In this document: positions 34,982 through 44,816 of the stretch, one piece after another
Layout: each line of letters starts with the position of its first letter
How positions within the stretch are numbered: position 1 is the stretch's first letter
Origin: Sphingomonas yabuuchiae
Lineage (GTDB): Bacteria > Pseudomonadota > Alphaproteobacteria > Sphingomonadales > Sphingomonadaceae
Direction of reading: 5' to 3'
DNA length: 64,000 nt
Assembly (NCBI RefSeq): GCF_001477495.1
Contig: NZ_LDTF01000048.1
Span: 18,448 to 82,447 of the forward strand
Made by a program: the position numbers and the translations under genes
Notes under the pieces: generated by a model
The model's database searches: none
The model's input: the letters and a program-made list of their open reading frames with translations, nothing else
Told to the model about the DNA's origin: nothing

Positions 34982-36394
34982 TCAGCGCCTCCGCCGGCCA
35001 TTACCGCCTCGACTGCTGCCATATCGACTGCTGGGACCTGTTACATCGCCGCGGCGTCCGCGCCCGGAACGACGTTCACTGGACCTGCTGCTGCCCGTAC
35101 CGCGCGTTGACGCCGGTTTTGCAGATTTACGACGGCGCGGCTGCTCAACCTCCTCTTCATTATCAGGTTCGTCGTCCGTCACATCTTCAAATTCGGTGTT
35201 CTCCGCCATTAGCTCGAGAAAACCGTCAAGGTTGTCGGCCACGTCTTCCGAACTGAGGGGACTGCTGACAGCCGGGACGGCGTCAGCTGGCGTCGCCGTC
35301 GACACATCGCCGTGCGACGGTGCAACAGGCGTGGAAGCCACAGCAGTTGGCTCAACCCTGGTTTTGCGCAAAGCGCGGCAGTCGATTTGCCAGGGGCCAT
35401 ACCGACGGGTGCCATGGACTGCCCGCACATCCGACCAAAAACCGGCAAAGTCGAAGCCGGCCGGCAACGCCGCTGCTTGGGCTCGGCTGCGGTGGTACAG
35501 CGCCAAGTCGCGCAATAGGTCATTCTTGATGGCACATGCCCCGCCAATGGCCACCAAGGTGTCTTTGAAAGGCACCTGGCTGAGGCCTTCGAGCATGCGC
35601 AAGGCGAGCTCGGGGGTGTAATCCCGCTGAATGTCGCGCTGGTCCACCCTACCGTTCTTAAGCTTAATGCGGTTTTTGGCGCTGTTGGGCTGCTTGATGA
35701 GATAGTGCAATGCTCGCGAAATACTCTCCTCATGAAGGAGTGGGAGAATGTGCACCGGCTTACCTCCCAGTGACGAATGCCATGCGCCAGAGCTATTGTG
35801 TTCTGCCATCAATGTGCGGGGACAGAAGTCGTTATGATCGGTCCAGCCAAAGCCATGCACGTGGGGCATGATGAGACGGGAGCGCCGAACAGACCCGGCG
35901 GGGAGCTCCGTGGAAGCCAAGTGGGTGCCGTGTTCCAGCAACTGCATTTGCCAGGACGGGCTGATGCACGAATTGTCCTCGTAGTTGGAGACAGGTTGCA
36001 TCTCCAGGCGTAGAATGGCCGACACGCCATCCCATTTGCGGATCATGTTGGTGGCTTTCAGCATGATGGCTTTGGAACGCAGGTCAGGTTTGGCGTCAGT
36101 TGTGAGAAAAGTGTCATCAAAGCCGGTGACGAAAAAGAAATGTCGATGGGGATGCTGTAGGCGTTCGGATTGAATACGCGCTTCAAGGTACAGGGCGGTA
36201 TGACGAGTGATTCGCAGGTCGCTGGCTAGCATGTTTTCAGCGCGAGCCTCGATGCCCAGCGCAGCCTTCATCACTAGCTTCTGGAGGTCAGTGCCGTTCA
36301 TACCTTCAATAGCGGCGTTGCATTTGTCGCGCATGACCTTCAAACGGTTCATTCCGCGCACCTCAGGGAGTATGTCTGACGAATAATTACGCAT
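34982..36394 (-). CDS. Putative HUH-type replication protein (Inovirus_Gp2/YfjJ-like)
   Basis: 470 aa from ATG 36394 (an in-frame TTG at 36463 is also open). Three features fit an HUH endonuclease: a hydrophobic strand HRHFFFVTGFDD (about 84-95) like motif 1, the HVH pair in MPHVHGFGW (His178, His180) like the metal-binding motif 2, and HYLIK (Tyr231, Lys234) like the YxxK motif 3 with the DNA-cleaving Tyr. The C-terminal 60 residues are Arg/Ser/Gly-rich with RGR repeats, a likely nucleic-acid-binding tail. The arrangement resembles the Inovirus_Gp2 family (YagK/YfjJ C-terminal domain) of P4-like islands. Assignment by motif only. Confidence 0.55.
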   Translation of the reverse strand: MRNYSSDILPEVRGMNRLKVMRDKCNAAIEGMNGTDLQKLVMKAALGIEARAENMLASDLRITRHTALYLEARIQSERLQHPHRHFFFVTGFDDTFLTTDAKPDLRSKAIMLKATNMIRKWDGVSAILRLEMQPVSNYEDNSCISPSWQMQLLEHGTHLASTELPAGSVRRSRLIMPHVHGFGWTDHNDFCPRTLMAEHNSSGAWHSSLGGKPVHILPLLHEESISRALHYLIKQPNSAKNRIKLKNGRVDQRDIQRDYTPELALRMLEGLSQVPFKDTLVAIGGACAIKNDLLRDLALYHRSRAQAAALPAGFDFAGFWSDVRAVHGTRRYGPWQIDCRALRKTRVEPTAVASTPVAPSHGDVSTATPADAVPAVSSPLSSEDVADNLDGFLELMAENTEFEDVTDDEPDNEEEVEQPRRRKSAKPASTRGTGSSRSSERRSGRGRRGDVTGPSSRYGSSRGGNGRRRR

Positions 36395-36584
36395 GGCGAA
36401 TTCTTTCGTGAAAGCGCACAGATCCGCTAACGGAGGCGCATAACGCTCCGCTGGATGGCGCAAACTGTGCTTTTTGATTTTCTACCTTACCTATAGAAAA
36501 GGCATTTCAAGGCCTGCTCTGCGTAAGGCGGTATTATTTTACGGACGTGCAGCGGCGCGTCCGCCAACTGCATCGTTGTAAATA
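36395..36584. other. Gap between the rep and excisionase-like genes
   Basis: 190 bp, AT-rich around 36470-36600. It should hold the rep promoter. An imperfect hairpin (CGGACG with CGTCCG, ten-base loop, about 36541-36565) lies between the two genes and may end the excisionase transcript. Confidence 0.4.
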
Positions 36585-36842
36585 TTAATGGTGGTGATTG
36601 GCTCGCACGGCCGATGCATCATGCGGTTGAGCCATTGATTGCGGCTGATCGCACAGTTCTTGGATGCTTCGCGTCAGGATCAATCGCCGACGTCCCACCC
36701 TGATGGTGCGCAGAGTGCCATCCCCGATCAGTTTGTAGACGGTGGTGCGGCCAATGCTTAGCGCCTTGGCCGCATCCGAGATGCGCATGACGAGCGTGTC
36801 GTGTGTAACGCTGCTGGCTTTCGCCTCGTATGATGCATTCAT
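36585..36842 (-). CDS. AlpA/excisionase-like DNA-binding protein
   Basis: 85 aa. The core RISDAAKALSIGRTTVYKLIGDGTLRTIRVGRRRLIL is a MerR-like winged helix of the excisionase family. Start at ATG 36842 with GAGGAGGT 4 nt upstream. In P4-like elements a protein of this type (AlpA) controls integrase expression or excision. It is placed between the Rep and the 218-aa hypothetical, as expected for a small element. Confidence 0.85.
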   Translation of the reverse strand: MNASYEAKASSVTHDTLVMRISDAAKALSIGRTTVYKLIGDGTLRTIRVGRRRLILTRSIQELCDQPQSMAQPHDASAVRANHHH

Positions 36843-36942
36843 TCGTACCTCCTCACCCGCCTCCCTGGCGGGTAAGAAGTCTTTTATGCCGACTCTAGAA
36901 ACCGGCGTTAATCGCAACTTTGCGCAATTATCGACATAATAA

Positions 36943-37599
36943 TTATGTAAGTGATTGAATAATCTGCAAGACATTTTCGCTTGGGTCGTCCCGCATAATA
37001 TCATTCCATACGTTATCAAACTTTCGACATAAAGTAGTAGAAGTTAGTCCTACTTTTGCGTCTAAATTTTTCGCTAGGCTATGCATCGTCGGGAAATTGC
37101 TCACGTTGAGTTTCCCTGCCTTCGCCAGTCCGATCAAAATAATCCACAGCTTGTCCCACTCATCGGTTTTGGGCTTTCTCCCGGCGTTTGACCGGGGGGC
37201 AAGAGCAGGCGGCTCAGACTGAGACGCAAATTCGGCATCGATCTCCGCTTTGAGAAAACGGACGCCAGAAAATAATCTATATGTCTTTGGCTTTGCGTTG
37301 CTGATTACGACGAAGTCACCCCTATTCCATTTCCAGGCGTTCATCATTCCACGCGTGCGGTGGCCGGCATATCGCCACAGCGCCTTAGAAACCGGCACGA
37401 ATTCCTCTTTGTTGATTTCAGCGGGGCGCAGTTCCCATGCCTCATTTGGTGTCGCGCCCCGCGCATTGAAAGTCACATTGGCTTCTGCCGTGATGAAACC
37501 ATCGCGTAAGAGTTGCGCTATGTCCCGCTTCAAACTATCCGCGCCACGAATTTTTCGATATTTTTCAAGAACTTCGTAAGCGGTATAGTAGTCTGTCAT
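36943..37599 (-). CDS. Element-encoded hypothetical protein
   Basis: 218 aa. The N-terminus (MTDYYTAYEVLEKYRKIRGADSLKRDIAQLLRDGFI) suggests a winged-helix DNA-binding domain; the C-terminal half after SNAGRKPKTDEW is helical (LWIILIGLAKAGKLNVSNFPTMHSLAKNLDAKVG). No family recognised. It lies 46 bp downstream of the integrase on the same strand, has lower GC than the host, and is thus part of the element. Confidence 0.7.
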   Translation of the reverse strand: MTDYYTAYEVLEKYRKIRGADSLKRDIAQLLRDGFITAEANVTFNARGATPNEAWELRPAEINKEEFVPVSKALWRYAGHRTRGMMNAWKWNRGDFVVISNAKPKTYRLFSGVRFLKAEIDAEFASQSEPPALAPRSNAGRKPKTDEWDKLWIILIGLAKAGKLNVSNFPTMHSLAKNLDAKVGLTSTTLCRKFDNVWNDIMRDDPSENVLQIIQSLT

Positions 37600-37645
37600 T
37601 ATTTATCTCCCCGTGAGCGGCAGTACCTCGGGGTGACTTCGTGAA

Positions 37646-38845
37646 TTATGCAGAATTGTGCAAGTAAGTTGACCAAGCGGCCATCAAATGCCGCCTTCGA
37701 TCCACTGCAGATCCGCGCCGATACGCCCGTTCTGCTTTGTTTTGAATGGTATGCGCCAGTGCTTGCTCGATGATTTCGCGTGGAAAGTCGGTGCGATCGC
37801 CCGCCCAATCGCGGAAGGTTGAGCGAAAGCCATGGGTGGTGATGTCGCCGTGCCCCATGCGCCGCAGCAGCATCGCCATCGCCATGTTGCTGCGCGCTGC
37901 ACCCGCTACGCCAAACACAGGGTCGGTGCGCTTTCGATTGCCGGCGGGTAACCGGTCCAGCACCGCCATGGCGGCGTCGCTTAAGGGAACAATGTGTTCG
38001 GCCCCGGCCTTCATGCGTTCGCCCGGCACCACCCACAGCTTGTTTTCGATGTCGATCTCGCCCCAGGTTGCGCCCAGGGCCTCGCCGCTGCGGGCTGCAG
38101 TCAGGATGGTGAACTCCAGACACCGCGCCGCCAATGCCGTGCGATTGCGCAGTTGTGCCATAAAGGCGGGGGCGTCGTGATAGGCCAGCGCCGCATGGTG
38201 ATGGCGGGCAACCTTGGCCTGTGACGGCAGCAGCACCTGTAGATGGCCGCGCCAAGCGGCTGGGTTGGTGGCATCTCGTGGACGTAGCTTGCGCGCCATG
38301 GCCGCTGCTAGGACCTTCTCGATCCGACCTCGCACCCGCTTGGCGGTTTCCGCCTTGGTCAGCCAGATGGGTTCGAGTACCGCCAGCACGTCATCGGTCG
38401 AGATGTCGGCTAGGGGTTTAGCCAATAGCGAGGCTGCGTGATCGCGAAGGCTGCTGCGCCACTGCTGCCGGTGAATGGGGCTTTTCCAGCCATCCTCGAC
38501 GCTGGCGATATACTGATCGGCAAACTCGCCGAACGTGAGGGGCGTGGGGGCGGGTTCAGCAGGCTGAGCGGGCAGGGCGTCTGCCAGCACGGAGCGGGGG
38601 TCTTTGCCCTCGGCCATGGCTTCGCGCATCTGCTGCGCCAGTTGGCGGGCGGCGGCCAGGGGCCGGTCGATGACCCGGCCCAGGCCAATCTCGATGCGCT
38701 TGCCCCCTTGCGTCACCATAAACACCCAGGACTTCGATCCGGCATTGGTGATCCGGAAATACAGCCCGCCGCCGTCGGCGTATCGGCCGGGCTTCTTGAT
38801 GGATGCGACCTGTCTAGCGGTCAGCTTATTCAACGCGTGAGCCAT
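37646..38845 (-). CDS. Tyrosine-type integrase, P4/DUF4102 family
   Basis: 399 aa. The N-terminal DUF4102-type arm-binding domain (LTARQVASIKKPGRYADGGGLYFRIT, about 7-80) is followed by a core-binding domain and the catalytic domain with the Arg in TAARSGEALGATW, the HGFRSTFRDW box (H-x-x-R), and a Tyr in AERAYRRG near the C-terminus. These are all residues of an active tyrosine recombinase. The ATG at 38845 is preceded by four phased TGCCCA repeats that may be integrase-binding arms. P4-type integrases usually target tRNA 3' ends, but no tRNA is found here. Confidence 0.93.
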   Translation of the reverse strand: MAHALNKLTARQVASIKKPGRYADGGGLYFRITNAGSKSWVFMVTQGGKRIEIGLGRVIDRPLAAARQLAQQMREAMAEGKDPRSVLADALPAQPAEPAPTPLTFGEFADQYIASVEDGWKSPIHRQQWRSSLRDHAASLLAKPLADISTDDVLAVLEPIWLTKAETAKRVRGRIEKVLAAAMARKLRPRDATNPAAWRGHLQVLLPSQAKVARHHHAALAYHDAPAFMAQLRNRTALAARCLEFTILTAARSGEALGATWGEIDIENKLWVVPGERMKAGAEHIVPLSDAAMAVLDRLPAGNRKRTDPVFGVAGAARSNMAMAMLLRRMGHGDITTHGFRSTFRDWAGDRTDFPREIIEQALAHTIQNKAERAYRRGSAVDRRRHLMAAWSTYLHNSA

Positions 38846-39134
38846 GTCGTCCGTCGAACCTCTATGATGCCCAAAGTCATGCCCACTTTGTGCCCATATT
38901 GGTGCCCATTTTCAACTTGGCTTGCCGCGAAACTCGACGAACGGTGGCGAACAAGGCGGACGTCTGAGGGGGGGGCTACAATGCTGTATAAAGACGGAAA
39001 AATGGAACCTCTTTGGGCATTGGCGAACACCAGACGATGACGCAGTTCTGCGGACACCTCTTCCGCCATATACCATTTTTTTACTGCATTATTTTTAGAA
39101 GATCGGCCCATTCTGATAGGGTTTTCGGCGGCCG
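38846..39134. other. Element border region
   Basis: 289 bp without a clear gene. It holds the TGCCCA repeats, their inverted copy, a G-rich run near 38970 and an AT-rich tract (39060-39110). The attachment site should be here, but I cannot point to its sequence. Confidence 0.5.
38868..38908. repeat. Four phased TGCCCA repeats next to the integrase start
   Basis: TGCCCA occurs at 38868, 38880, 38891 and 38903, i.e. every 11-12 bp, about one helical turn. An inverted copy of the first one extended to nine bases (TGCCCAAAG) lies at 39011-39019. Repeats in this position are usually arm-type binding sites of integrase or sites of its repressor. Confidence 0.55.
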
Positions 39135-39482
39135 TTGACGGTCGTCGATGAACCAGAGCATGTGAGCCAATACGGTGCCGCTGCATCTGAACATGACCTG
39201 CGGGAGGTATTCAGCGGGCTGCTTTACAAGACCGAATCCAGTTCCATCCACACGGCGGTGGACACGCTGCGGCACTCCCTCGCGGTGCGTGTTATCTCTG
39301 CCAGCGCGGAGAATCCCGGCGAGGTCGAACGGCTCGCCCGCACCATGCAGGCCGTCGCGCACAGTCATGTGGACATAGCCTGGATATACCAGGGCTATAC
39401 CCGCGAACGCTTCGCTGGCGCCGCAGCCGGCCAGGGCGACGGGGATTTCTCATTATCGAACATGGCGCTGAACCCAGAGTAA
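39135..39482 (+). CDS. Orphan ORF at the element border, doubtful
   Basis: 115 aa from a TTG start (106 aa from GTG 39162). The codon bias looks genuine up to about 39395 ([48 protein letters not shown]), but the last 88 bp run antisense to the cysteine-synthase-like gene, and no ribosome binding site is clear. It could be a real small gene, a piece of a gene cut by the element, or an artefact. No family recognised. Confidence 0.3.
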   Translation: MTVVDEPEHVSQYGAAASEHDLREVFSGLLYKTESSSIHTAVDTLRHSLAVRVISASAENPGEVERLARTMQAVAHSHVDIAWIYQGYTRERFAGAAAGQGDGDFSLSNMALNPE

Positions 39483-40525
39483 TGCGCTCGCCAGTCCAAT
39501 CCGCGTGCGTCGAGCCATGAATCGTCGTAATAGGTGCAGCCGTAACGCTCGCCGCCATCGCACAGGATGGTGACGATTGAGCCGGTCTCCCGGCGCTTGG
39601 CCATCTCCTCCACCAGTTGGGCTACGGCCACGAGATTGGTGCCGGTCGACCCGCCGACCCGTCGTCCCAGTCGCGCCGACAGGGCCCGCATCGCACCGAT
39701 GCTGGCGGCATCCTCGACCGCAATCATCCGGTCGATCACCGAGGGGATGAAGCTGGGCTCGACACGCGGACGCCCGATCCCCTCGATACAACTGCCGCAC
39801 CCCTCGGGCAGTGACAGCGCCTGGCGGTCGGCAAAGTGCCGGTGGAAGACCGAATGGACCGGGTCCGCGACGCAGAGCCGGGTGCCGTGCCGCTGATAGG
39901 CGATGTACCGCCCGATCGTCGCGGAGGTGCCGCCGGTTCCCGCGCCGCAGACGATCCAGGCGGGCACGGGATATTCCTCCGCCGACATCTGCGCGAAGAT
40001 GCTCTCGGCGATATTGTTGTTGCCGCGCCAGTCGGTCGCCCGCTCGGCATAGGTGAACTGGTCGAGATAGTGACCGCCCGTTTCCGCGGCCAGCCGGTGC
40101 GAAACGTCATAGACGGTGCGCGGATCGTCGACCGCGTGGATTTCGCCGCCATGGAAACGGATCGCATCCAGCTTGGGCGCGGCGGTCGAGGCGGGCACCA
40201 CCGCGATGAAGCGCAGGCCCAGCATCTTGGCGAAATAGGCTTCGCTCACCGCCGTCGAGCCGGAGGACGACTCGATCACGCAGGTATCCGGCCCGATCCA
40301 GCCATTGGACAACGCATAGAGGAACAAGGATCGCGCCAGCCGGTGCTTCAGGCTGCCGGTCGGGTGGCTGCTCTCGTCCTTCAGGTACAGCGTGATCCCC
40401 GGATAGCGCGGCAGATCGACCCGGATCAGATGCGTGTCGGCCGAGCGGTTATAGTCCGCCTCGATCCGGTGGACCGCCTCGGCCCGCCAGGCGCGCAAGG
40501 TGCCCTCGTCGCGCTTAGCAAGCAT
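39395..40525 (-). CDS. PLP-dependent cysteine synthase family protein
   Basis: 376 aa fold-type II PLP enzyme. The PLP lysine is in [11 protein letters not shown], the substrate loop in [17 protein letters not shown] and the phosphate-binding glycine loop in [16 protein letters not shown]; the SGSTG-like C-terminal STGTN also fits. The long form resembles cysteine synthase/cystathionine beta-synthase homologues of unknown specificity, not standard CysK (about 310 aa). The start overlaps the M3 peptidase stop by 11 bp; last gene of the long operon. Confidence 0.85.
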   Translation of the reverse strand: MLAKRDEGTLRAWRAEAVHRIEADYNRSADTHLIRVDLPRYPGITLYLKDESSHPTGSLKHRLARSLFLYALSNGWIGPDTCVIESSSGSTAVSEAYFAKMLGLRFIAVVPASTAAPKLDAIRFHGGEIHAVDDPRTVYDVSHRLAAETGGHYLDQFTYAERATDWRGNNNIAESIFAQMSAEEYPVPAWIVCGAGTGGTSATIGRYIAYQRHGTRLCVADPVHSVFHRHFADRQALSLPEGCGSCIEGIGRPRVEPSFIPSVIDRMIAVEDAASIGAMRALSARLGRRVGGSTGTNLVAVAQLVEEMAKRRETGSIVTILCDGGERYGCTYYDDSWLDARGLDWRAHYSGFSAMFDNEKSPSPWPAAAPAKRSRV

Positions 40526-42548
40526 CGGCGGTCAGCCCGTGGCGCACCAGCATCGCCCGCCGATCGGCGTCGCGCCCGCGAAAGGCGCGGAAGCTTTCGG
40601 CCGCCGGGCGGCTGGCACCGCGCGACAAGACCTCGGTGCAGAACCGTGCGGCCACGCTCCGGTCGACGAGCCCCGCTTCGGCGAAACGCTGGAACCCGTC
40701 GGCGGCCAGCACCTCGGCCCACAGATAGCTGTAATAGCCCGATGCATAGCCGCCCGCAAAAATATGCGTGAAGGCGTGTGGAAAGCGATGCCAGGCGGGC
40801 GGGTGGACCACGGCCACCTCATCACGCACCGCCTCGATCACCTCGATGGGATCGCGGCCCAACGTACCCATGTGCAGGATCAGATCGAAAAGGGCGAACT
40901 CGACCTGTCGGACGATGAACATACCCGAAAGGAAATGCCGCGCGGAAACCAGCCGGTCGAACAATTCATCCGATAGCGGCGCGCCGGTTTCGTGATGACC
41001 CGACATGTCGCGCAATATGGTGTGGTCCCAGGCGAAATCCTCCATCAGCTGGCTGGGCAGCTCGATCGCATCCCATTCGAAGCCGTTGGTCCCCGCAATG
41101 TTGGGACGGTCGACCTGGGTGAACAGATGATGCAGGCAGTGCCCGGTCTCGTGGAGGAACGTCACCACTTCCTTATGGCTGAGCAGCGACGGGCTGCCAG
41201 GCATCTTCGGCGCGAAGTTGCAGACCAGATAGGCGACCGGCACCCGCTGGACATTGCCATCGTTCAGCCGAGGCCGCGCCTGCGCCATCCAAGCCCCGCC
41301 GCGCTTGCCCGCGCGGGCGTGCAGGTCGACATAGACGCCTGCGAACACTTGTCCTTGGTCGTCCGCCACGTCGTAATAGCAGGCATCGGGGTGATAGACC
41401 GCGACATCGGGACGCACGATCAGGGTGATGCCGAACAGCCGGTCGAGCAGGTTCTTCCAGCCCGCGATCACATTCTCGACCGGGAAATGCGCGCGCAACG
41501 CCTGCTCGTCGACCGCGAATTGCGCCTCGCGCAGCCGCTCCGCGACGTACGCGACGTCCCAGGGCTGGAGGTCCTCTATGCCCAGATGCTCGGCGGCATA
41601 GCTGGCGAGCGCGGCGAATTCGAGTTCGGCCGCTGGTTTCGCCCGACGCGCCAGATCGCGCAAAAAGGCCAGCACCTCGCCCGCATTCGGCGCCATCTTG
41701 GTCGCCAGCGACCATTCGACCGGATCGGGAAAGCCGAGGAGCCGAGCCCCCTCTTGCCGCCGATCGAGGATTGCGGCGATCCGCGCCGAATTGTCGAACC
41801 GGCCAGCATAAGGCCCCTGATCGGAGGCACGCGTGCCGGATGCCGCATAGACCCGTTCGCGTAGGCCCCGATCCGCCGCGAAGCTCATGACCGCGTTGAC
41901 GTGCGGCATCTGAAGCGTGATGACCCAGCCCGGCGAGTTCCTGGCCTTTGCCGCTGCCGCAAACATCGCCTTGTCCGCATCCGACAATCCGGCGAGCAGA
42001 CGTTCGTTCTCGACATGCTCGAACCAGGCATCGGTCGCATCCAGCATGGCATTGCCGAAATCGGTCGACAGCTGCGACAGCTCCACCGACAGCGCGGCGA
42101 AGCGGGCCCGGTCCTCGGCCTCCAAGGCGACGCCGGACAGGCGGAAGTCGCGGATCATATGCTTGACCGCCGCACGATCCGCCTCGTGTCGCGTGGCAAA
42201 GTCGGGCGTCGAGGTCAGCGCGACGAGGACATCGTAGAGCGCGCGGTTCTGCATCACCTGAAGATGGTTCTCGACCAGCCGCTTCTGCCCGGCAGCATAG
42301 GCGTCGCGCAGGTCCGGCGTGTCGGCGACCGCCTGCAGATGGGAAACGGCCGACCAGACCGCCGCAAGGGCGGTGTCCGCACGCTCCAGCGGCATCCACG
42401 CATCGGCAAAGTCGGTCGGACGCCCCTCGACGATCCGCGCCACCACTGCACGGTGTTCGGCCAGCACCTGATCCAGCGCGGGGGCGATCTGGTCGGGGCG
42501 GATTTCATCGAAACGCGGCAAGGCCAGGGTGTCGAGCAACGGGTTCAT
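40515..42548 (-). CDS. M3 family oligopeptidase (oligopeptidase A-like)
   Basis: 677 aa. The zinc motif HETGH (HExGH) with the third ligand Glu further on ([16 protein letters not shown]) is intact. The family is cytosolic and breaks peptides up to about 20 residues, including signal peptides. Three tandem ATGs start at 42554; the last at 42548 is preferred because AAAAGG is then 7 nt upstream. It lies 16 bp behind trxB in the same direction. Confidence 0.93.
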   Translation of the reverse strand: MNPLLDTLALPRFDEIRPDQIAPALDQVLAEHRAVVARIVEGRPTDFADAWMPLERADTALAAVWSAVSHLQAVADTPDLRDAYAAGQKRLVENHLQVMQNRALYDVLVALTSTPDFATRHEADRAAVKHMIRDFRLSGVALEAEDRARFAALSVELSQLSTDFGNAMLDATDAWFEHVENERLLAGLSDADKAMFAAAAKARNSPGWVITLQMPHVNAVMSFAADRGLRERVYAASGTRASDQGPYAGRFDNSARIAAILDRRQEGARLLGFPDPVEWSLATKMAPNAGEVLAFLRDLARRAKPAAELEFAALASYAAEHLGIEDLQPWDVAYVAERLREAQFAVDEQALRAHFPVENVIAGWKNLLDRLFGITLIVRPDVAVYHPDACYYDVADDQGQVFAGVYVDLHARAGKRGGAWMAQARPRLNDGNVQRVPVAYLVCNFAPKMPGSPSLLSHKEVVTFLHETGHCLHHLFTQVDRPNIAGTNGFEWDAIELPSQLMEDFAWDHTILRDMSGHHETGAPLSDELFDRLVSARHFLSGMFIVRQVEFALFDLILHMGTLGRDPIEVIEAVRDEVAVVHPPAWHRFPHAFTHIFAGGYASGYYSYLWAEVLAADGFQRFAEAGLVDRSVAARFCTEVLSRGASRPAAESFRAFRGRDADRRAMLVRHGLTADAC

Positions 42549-42564
42549 CATCATGCCTTTTCTC

Positions 42565-43575
42565 TCAAACCAGCGTGCCGGATTCCGCGCCCTCGGCCGC
42601 GATCGCATGCGTATTGTGGCCGGCCAGATATCGCTCGGCCTCCAGCGCTGCCATGCAGCCCATGCCCGCCGAGGTAACGGCCTGGCGGAACAGCTTGTCC
42701 TGCACGTCACCCGCCGCGAACACGCCCGGTACGCTGGTCGCGGTCGAGCCGGGAGTGACGAGGATATAGCCCTCGTCATCCATATGAAGCTGTCCCTTGA
42801 ACAGCGACGTCGCCGGGTCATGACCGATCGCGACGAACAGGCCGTGAACTGCTAGTTCCGATGCCGTGCCGTCACGGGTGTCGCGCAGCGCGACGCCGGT
42901 CACCCCCATGTCATCGCCCAGCACCTCTGCGACCTCGGCGTTCCAGATCATTTCAATTTTGGGATTGGCGTGAAGCCGCGCCTGGTTGGTGCGGTCGGCA
43001 CGCAGGGTGTCGCGGCGATGGATCAGATAGACCTTCTCAGCGAAATTGGTGAGGTACAGTGCTTCCTCGACCGCCGTATTGCCACCACCGACCACCGCGC
43101 AGACCCGTCCGCGATAGAAGAAGCCGTCACAGGTCGCGCAGGCCGATACGCCGCGCCCGCGAAACCGGGTTTCGCTTTCCAGACCCAGCCAGCGCGCCGA
43201 TGCCCCCGTCGTCACCACGATCGTATCGGCCGTATAGCGGGTGCCGCCATCGCCGATCGCGAGAAACGGGGTGCGGGTCAGGTCGACCTCGACGATCAGG
43301 TCACTGACGACATCGACGCCCGCCTTGCGGACCTGTTCGCCCATCCGTGCCATCAGGTCGGGGCCGAGCACGCTTTCGTCGCCGGGCCAATTCTCGACCT
43401 CGGTGGTGATGGTCAATTGCCCGCCCGGCTGTGGCCCCTCGATCAGCCTGGGCGACAGCGCCGCGCGGGCGGCATAGACTCCGGCGGTGTAACCTGCCGG
43501 GCCCGAGCCGATAATCAGGACCTTGCTGTGCCGAATGTCCGACGCGCTATCGTCGTTCACCTCAGGCATCCGCAT
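42565..43575 (-). CDS. trxB: Thioredoxin reductase
   Basis: 336 aa. FAD-binding [10 protein letters not shown] (23-32), the redox pair Cys146-Ala-Thr-Cys149, NADPH-binding [10 protein letters not shown] and the C-terminal [16 protein letters not shown] are all standard. It reduces the thioredoxin encoded two genes upstream. The ATG at 43575 overlaps the upstream gene by 14 bp; an ATG at 43569 is equally possible. Confidence 0.95.
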   Translation of the reverse strand: MRMPEVNDDSASDIRHSKVLIIGSGPAGYTAGVYAARAALSPRLIEGPQPGGQLTITTEVENWPGDESVLGPDLMARMGEQVRKAGVDVVSDLIVEVDLTRTPFLAIGDGGTRYTADTIVVTTGASARWLGLESETRFRGRGVSACATCDGFFYRGRVCAVVGGGNTAVEEALYLTNFAEKVYLIHRRDTLRADRTNQARLHANPKIEMIWNAEVAEVLGDDMGVTGVALRDTRDGTASELAVHGLFVAIGHDPATSLFKGQLHMDDEGYILVTPGSTATSVPGVFAAGDVQDKLFRQAVTSAGMGCMAALEAERYLAGHNTHAIAAEGAESGTLV

Positions 43576-44467
43576 TCGTGGGCATTGGGCTCAGTGCGAC
43601 GATGGGGGCCTGCTCCATCAGTTCGACGGCCTGCCAGGCCAGCGCACGGCACCGCGCCGAAGTGCCTTCCATCTGCTGCAAACGCGCACGAAAGCCGCCC
43701 GCCAGCGCAGGATGATCGGCGTTGAGGATGGCGAACAAACGGTCCAGACCCGAGAACTCGGCCTTATACCCGTCCTTTTCGGCCTGCTCGCGAATGTGGA
43801 AGACCCGACTTTCATCCTCCATAGTCCAGCCGATCGCCACCAGTGAACGCCTGAGATGGAAAGAGCCGCTCGCGCTCAACGTATCGCGCAGGACCGTTCG
43901 CATGGTGCCGGGCCAGGCCGCCGCTTCCACGACATTGCCCGCCAGCCGATCCAGCTCCGCGTCCCCCAGCCCGTCGGTCGCCGCGACCGCCGCCAGACGG
44001 TGCGTCTTCCAGGCCTTGCGATCCGGTGTCTCGCCACCGACGACACGCCGGTGCAGGTCCAGGATACCCAGGCGGCAATGTTCGAGCTCGGGATGGCGAC
44101 CCGTGATCGCCGCGAGGTCCGCGTCGTCGAGCAACGCGAGCACGAGTTGCGACACGATCCGCGACAGATCGGCACCGACCGGCGTACGCTCCAGCCAGGC
44201 CTCGGCAAAGGCGGCCGCAGCATCCTGCGGGCGAAAACCGTCATTGATGAATTTCGGCAGCGTTTCGGCCAGGGCGATGGGATACCCCAACATCTCGGCA
44301 TAGCGCGGCGTGTCGTCCGCCTCGACGATCGCGCCGATCACATTGGCCTTGCCGTCTTCCCATGCCGGGAAATAAACGAACGTTCCCGCCGCGATATGCT
44401 GCCGCAGCTTTGCCAGCGCCTGCACCTTGACCGCCGGATCGCCATGGAACGCGATACCGTCGGTCAT
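43562..44467 (-). CDS. Hypothetical protein between trxA and trxB
   Basis: 301 aa, soluble, no signal. The N-terminal part ([68 protein letters not shown]) reads as a compact domain and the rest is strongly helical. No family recognised. It is coupled to trxA (ATG at 44467 shares the A of the trxA stop; GTG at 44470 is also possible) and overlaps trxB. Its strict place in a redox operon suggests a partner or substrate of the thioredoxin system, but that is only context. Confidence 0.75.
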   Translation of the reverse strand: MTDGIAFHGDPAVKVQALAKLRQHIAAGTFVYFPAWEDGKANVIGAIVEADDTPRYAEMLGYPIALAETLPKFINDGFRPQDAAAAFAEAWLERTPVGADLSRIVSQLVLALLDDADLAAITGRHPELEHCRLGILDLHRRVVGGETPDRKAWKTHRLAAVAATDGLGDAELDRLAGNVVEAAAWPGTMRTVLRDTLSASGSFHLRRSLVAIGWTMEDESRVFHIREQAEKDGYKAEFSGLDRLFAILNADHPALAGGFRARLQQMEGTSARCRALAWQAVELMEQAPIVALSPMPTNADA

Positions 44468-44790
44468 CACGCCCCCCCCACATTCGCATCGACGAACGCG
44501 TCGAGGCGGCTGCGCGACATGGTGCCGAAAGCGCGCGCGGTTTCGGCACCTTCCTTGACGATCAGCAGCAATGGGATGCCGCGCACCGCAAATCGTTCGG
44601 CGAGCTTGGGATTCTCATCGATATTGACCTTCACGATATCCATCTCGTCGGCATATTCCTCGGCGAGCTCTTCCAGCGTGGGAGCCAGAGCCTTGCACGG
44701 CCCGCACCAGGGCGCCCAGAAATCGACCAGCACCGGCTTGGCGTTCTTCATGACGATCTCGTCGAAATCCTGCTCGGTTGCGTTACGCAT
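44467..44790 (-). CDS. trxA: Thioredoxin
   Basis: 107 aa. The active site is WCGPC (Cys29-Gly-Pro-Cys32), with the cis-Pro loop (VRGIPLLL, a slight variant of GIPT). The start at 44790 has AAGGACA upstream. It lies 26 bp downstream of tldD in the same direction. Confidence 0.94.
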   Translation of the reverse strand: MRNATEQDFDEIVMKNAKPVLVDFWAPWCGPCKALAPTLEELAEEYADEMDIVKVNIDENPKLAERFAVRGIPLLLIVKEGAETARAFGTMSRSRLDAFVDANVGGA

Positions 44791-44816
44791 AGTCACTGTC
44801 CTTAAGGGAATGGGGA

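Larger units (their letters stand above)
34775..39120 (-). mobile_element. Small integrated element with integrase and HUH-type Rep
   Basis: About 4.3 kb, all four genes on the minus strand in the order integrase, hypothetical, excisionase-like, Rep. The region is clearly lower in GC than its flanks, especially 34780-34940, 36480-37600 and 39060-39110, so it was acquired. Limits are approximate: the left side lies between the end of the hypothetical at 34774 and the hairpin at 34944; the right side lies beyond the integrase start. I could not find a convincing att direct repeat or a tRNA at either side. The composition resembles cryptic P4-like islands (CP4 type) that carry YfjJ/YagK proteins. 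Confidence 0.7.

Noticed and set aside
38850..38864. GGTTCGA-like T-loop sequence before the integrase, possible tRNA 3' end
   Set aside because: No acceptor stem, anticodon arm or D arm could be found around it on either strand.
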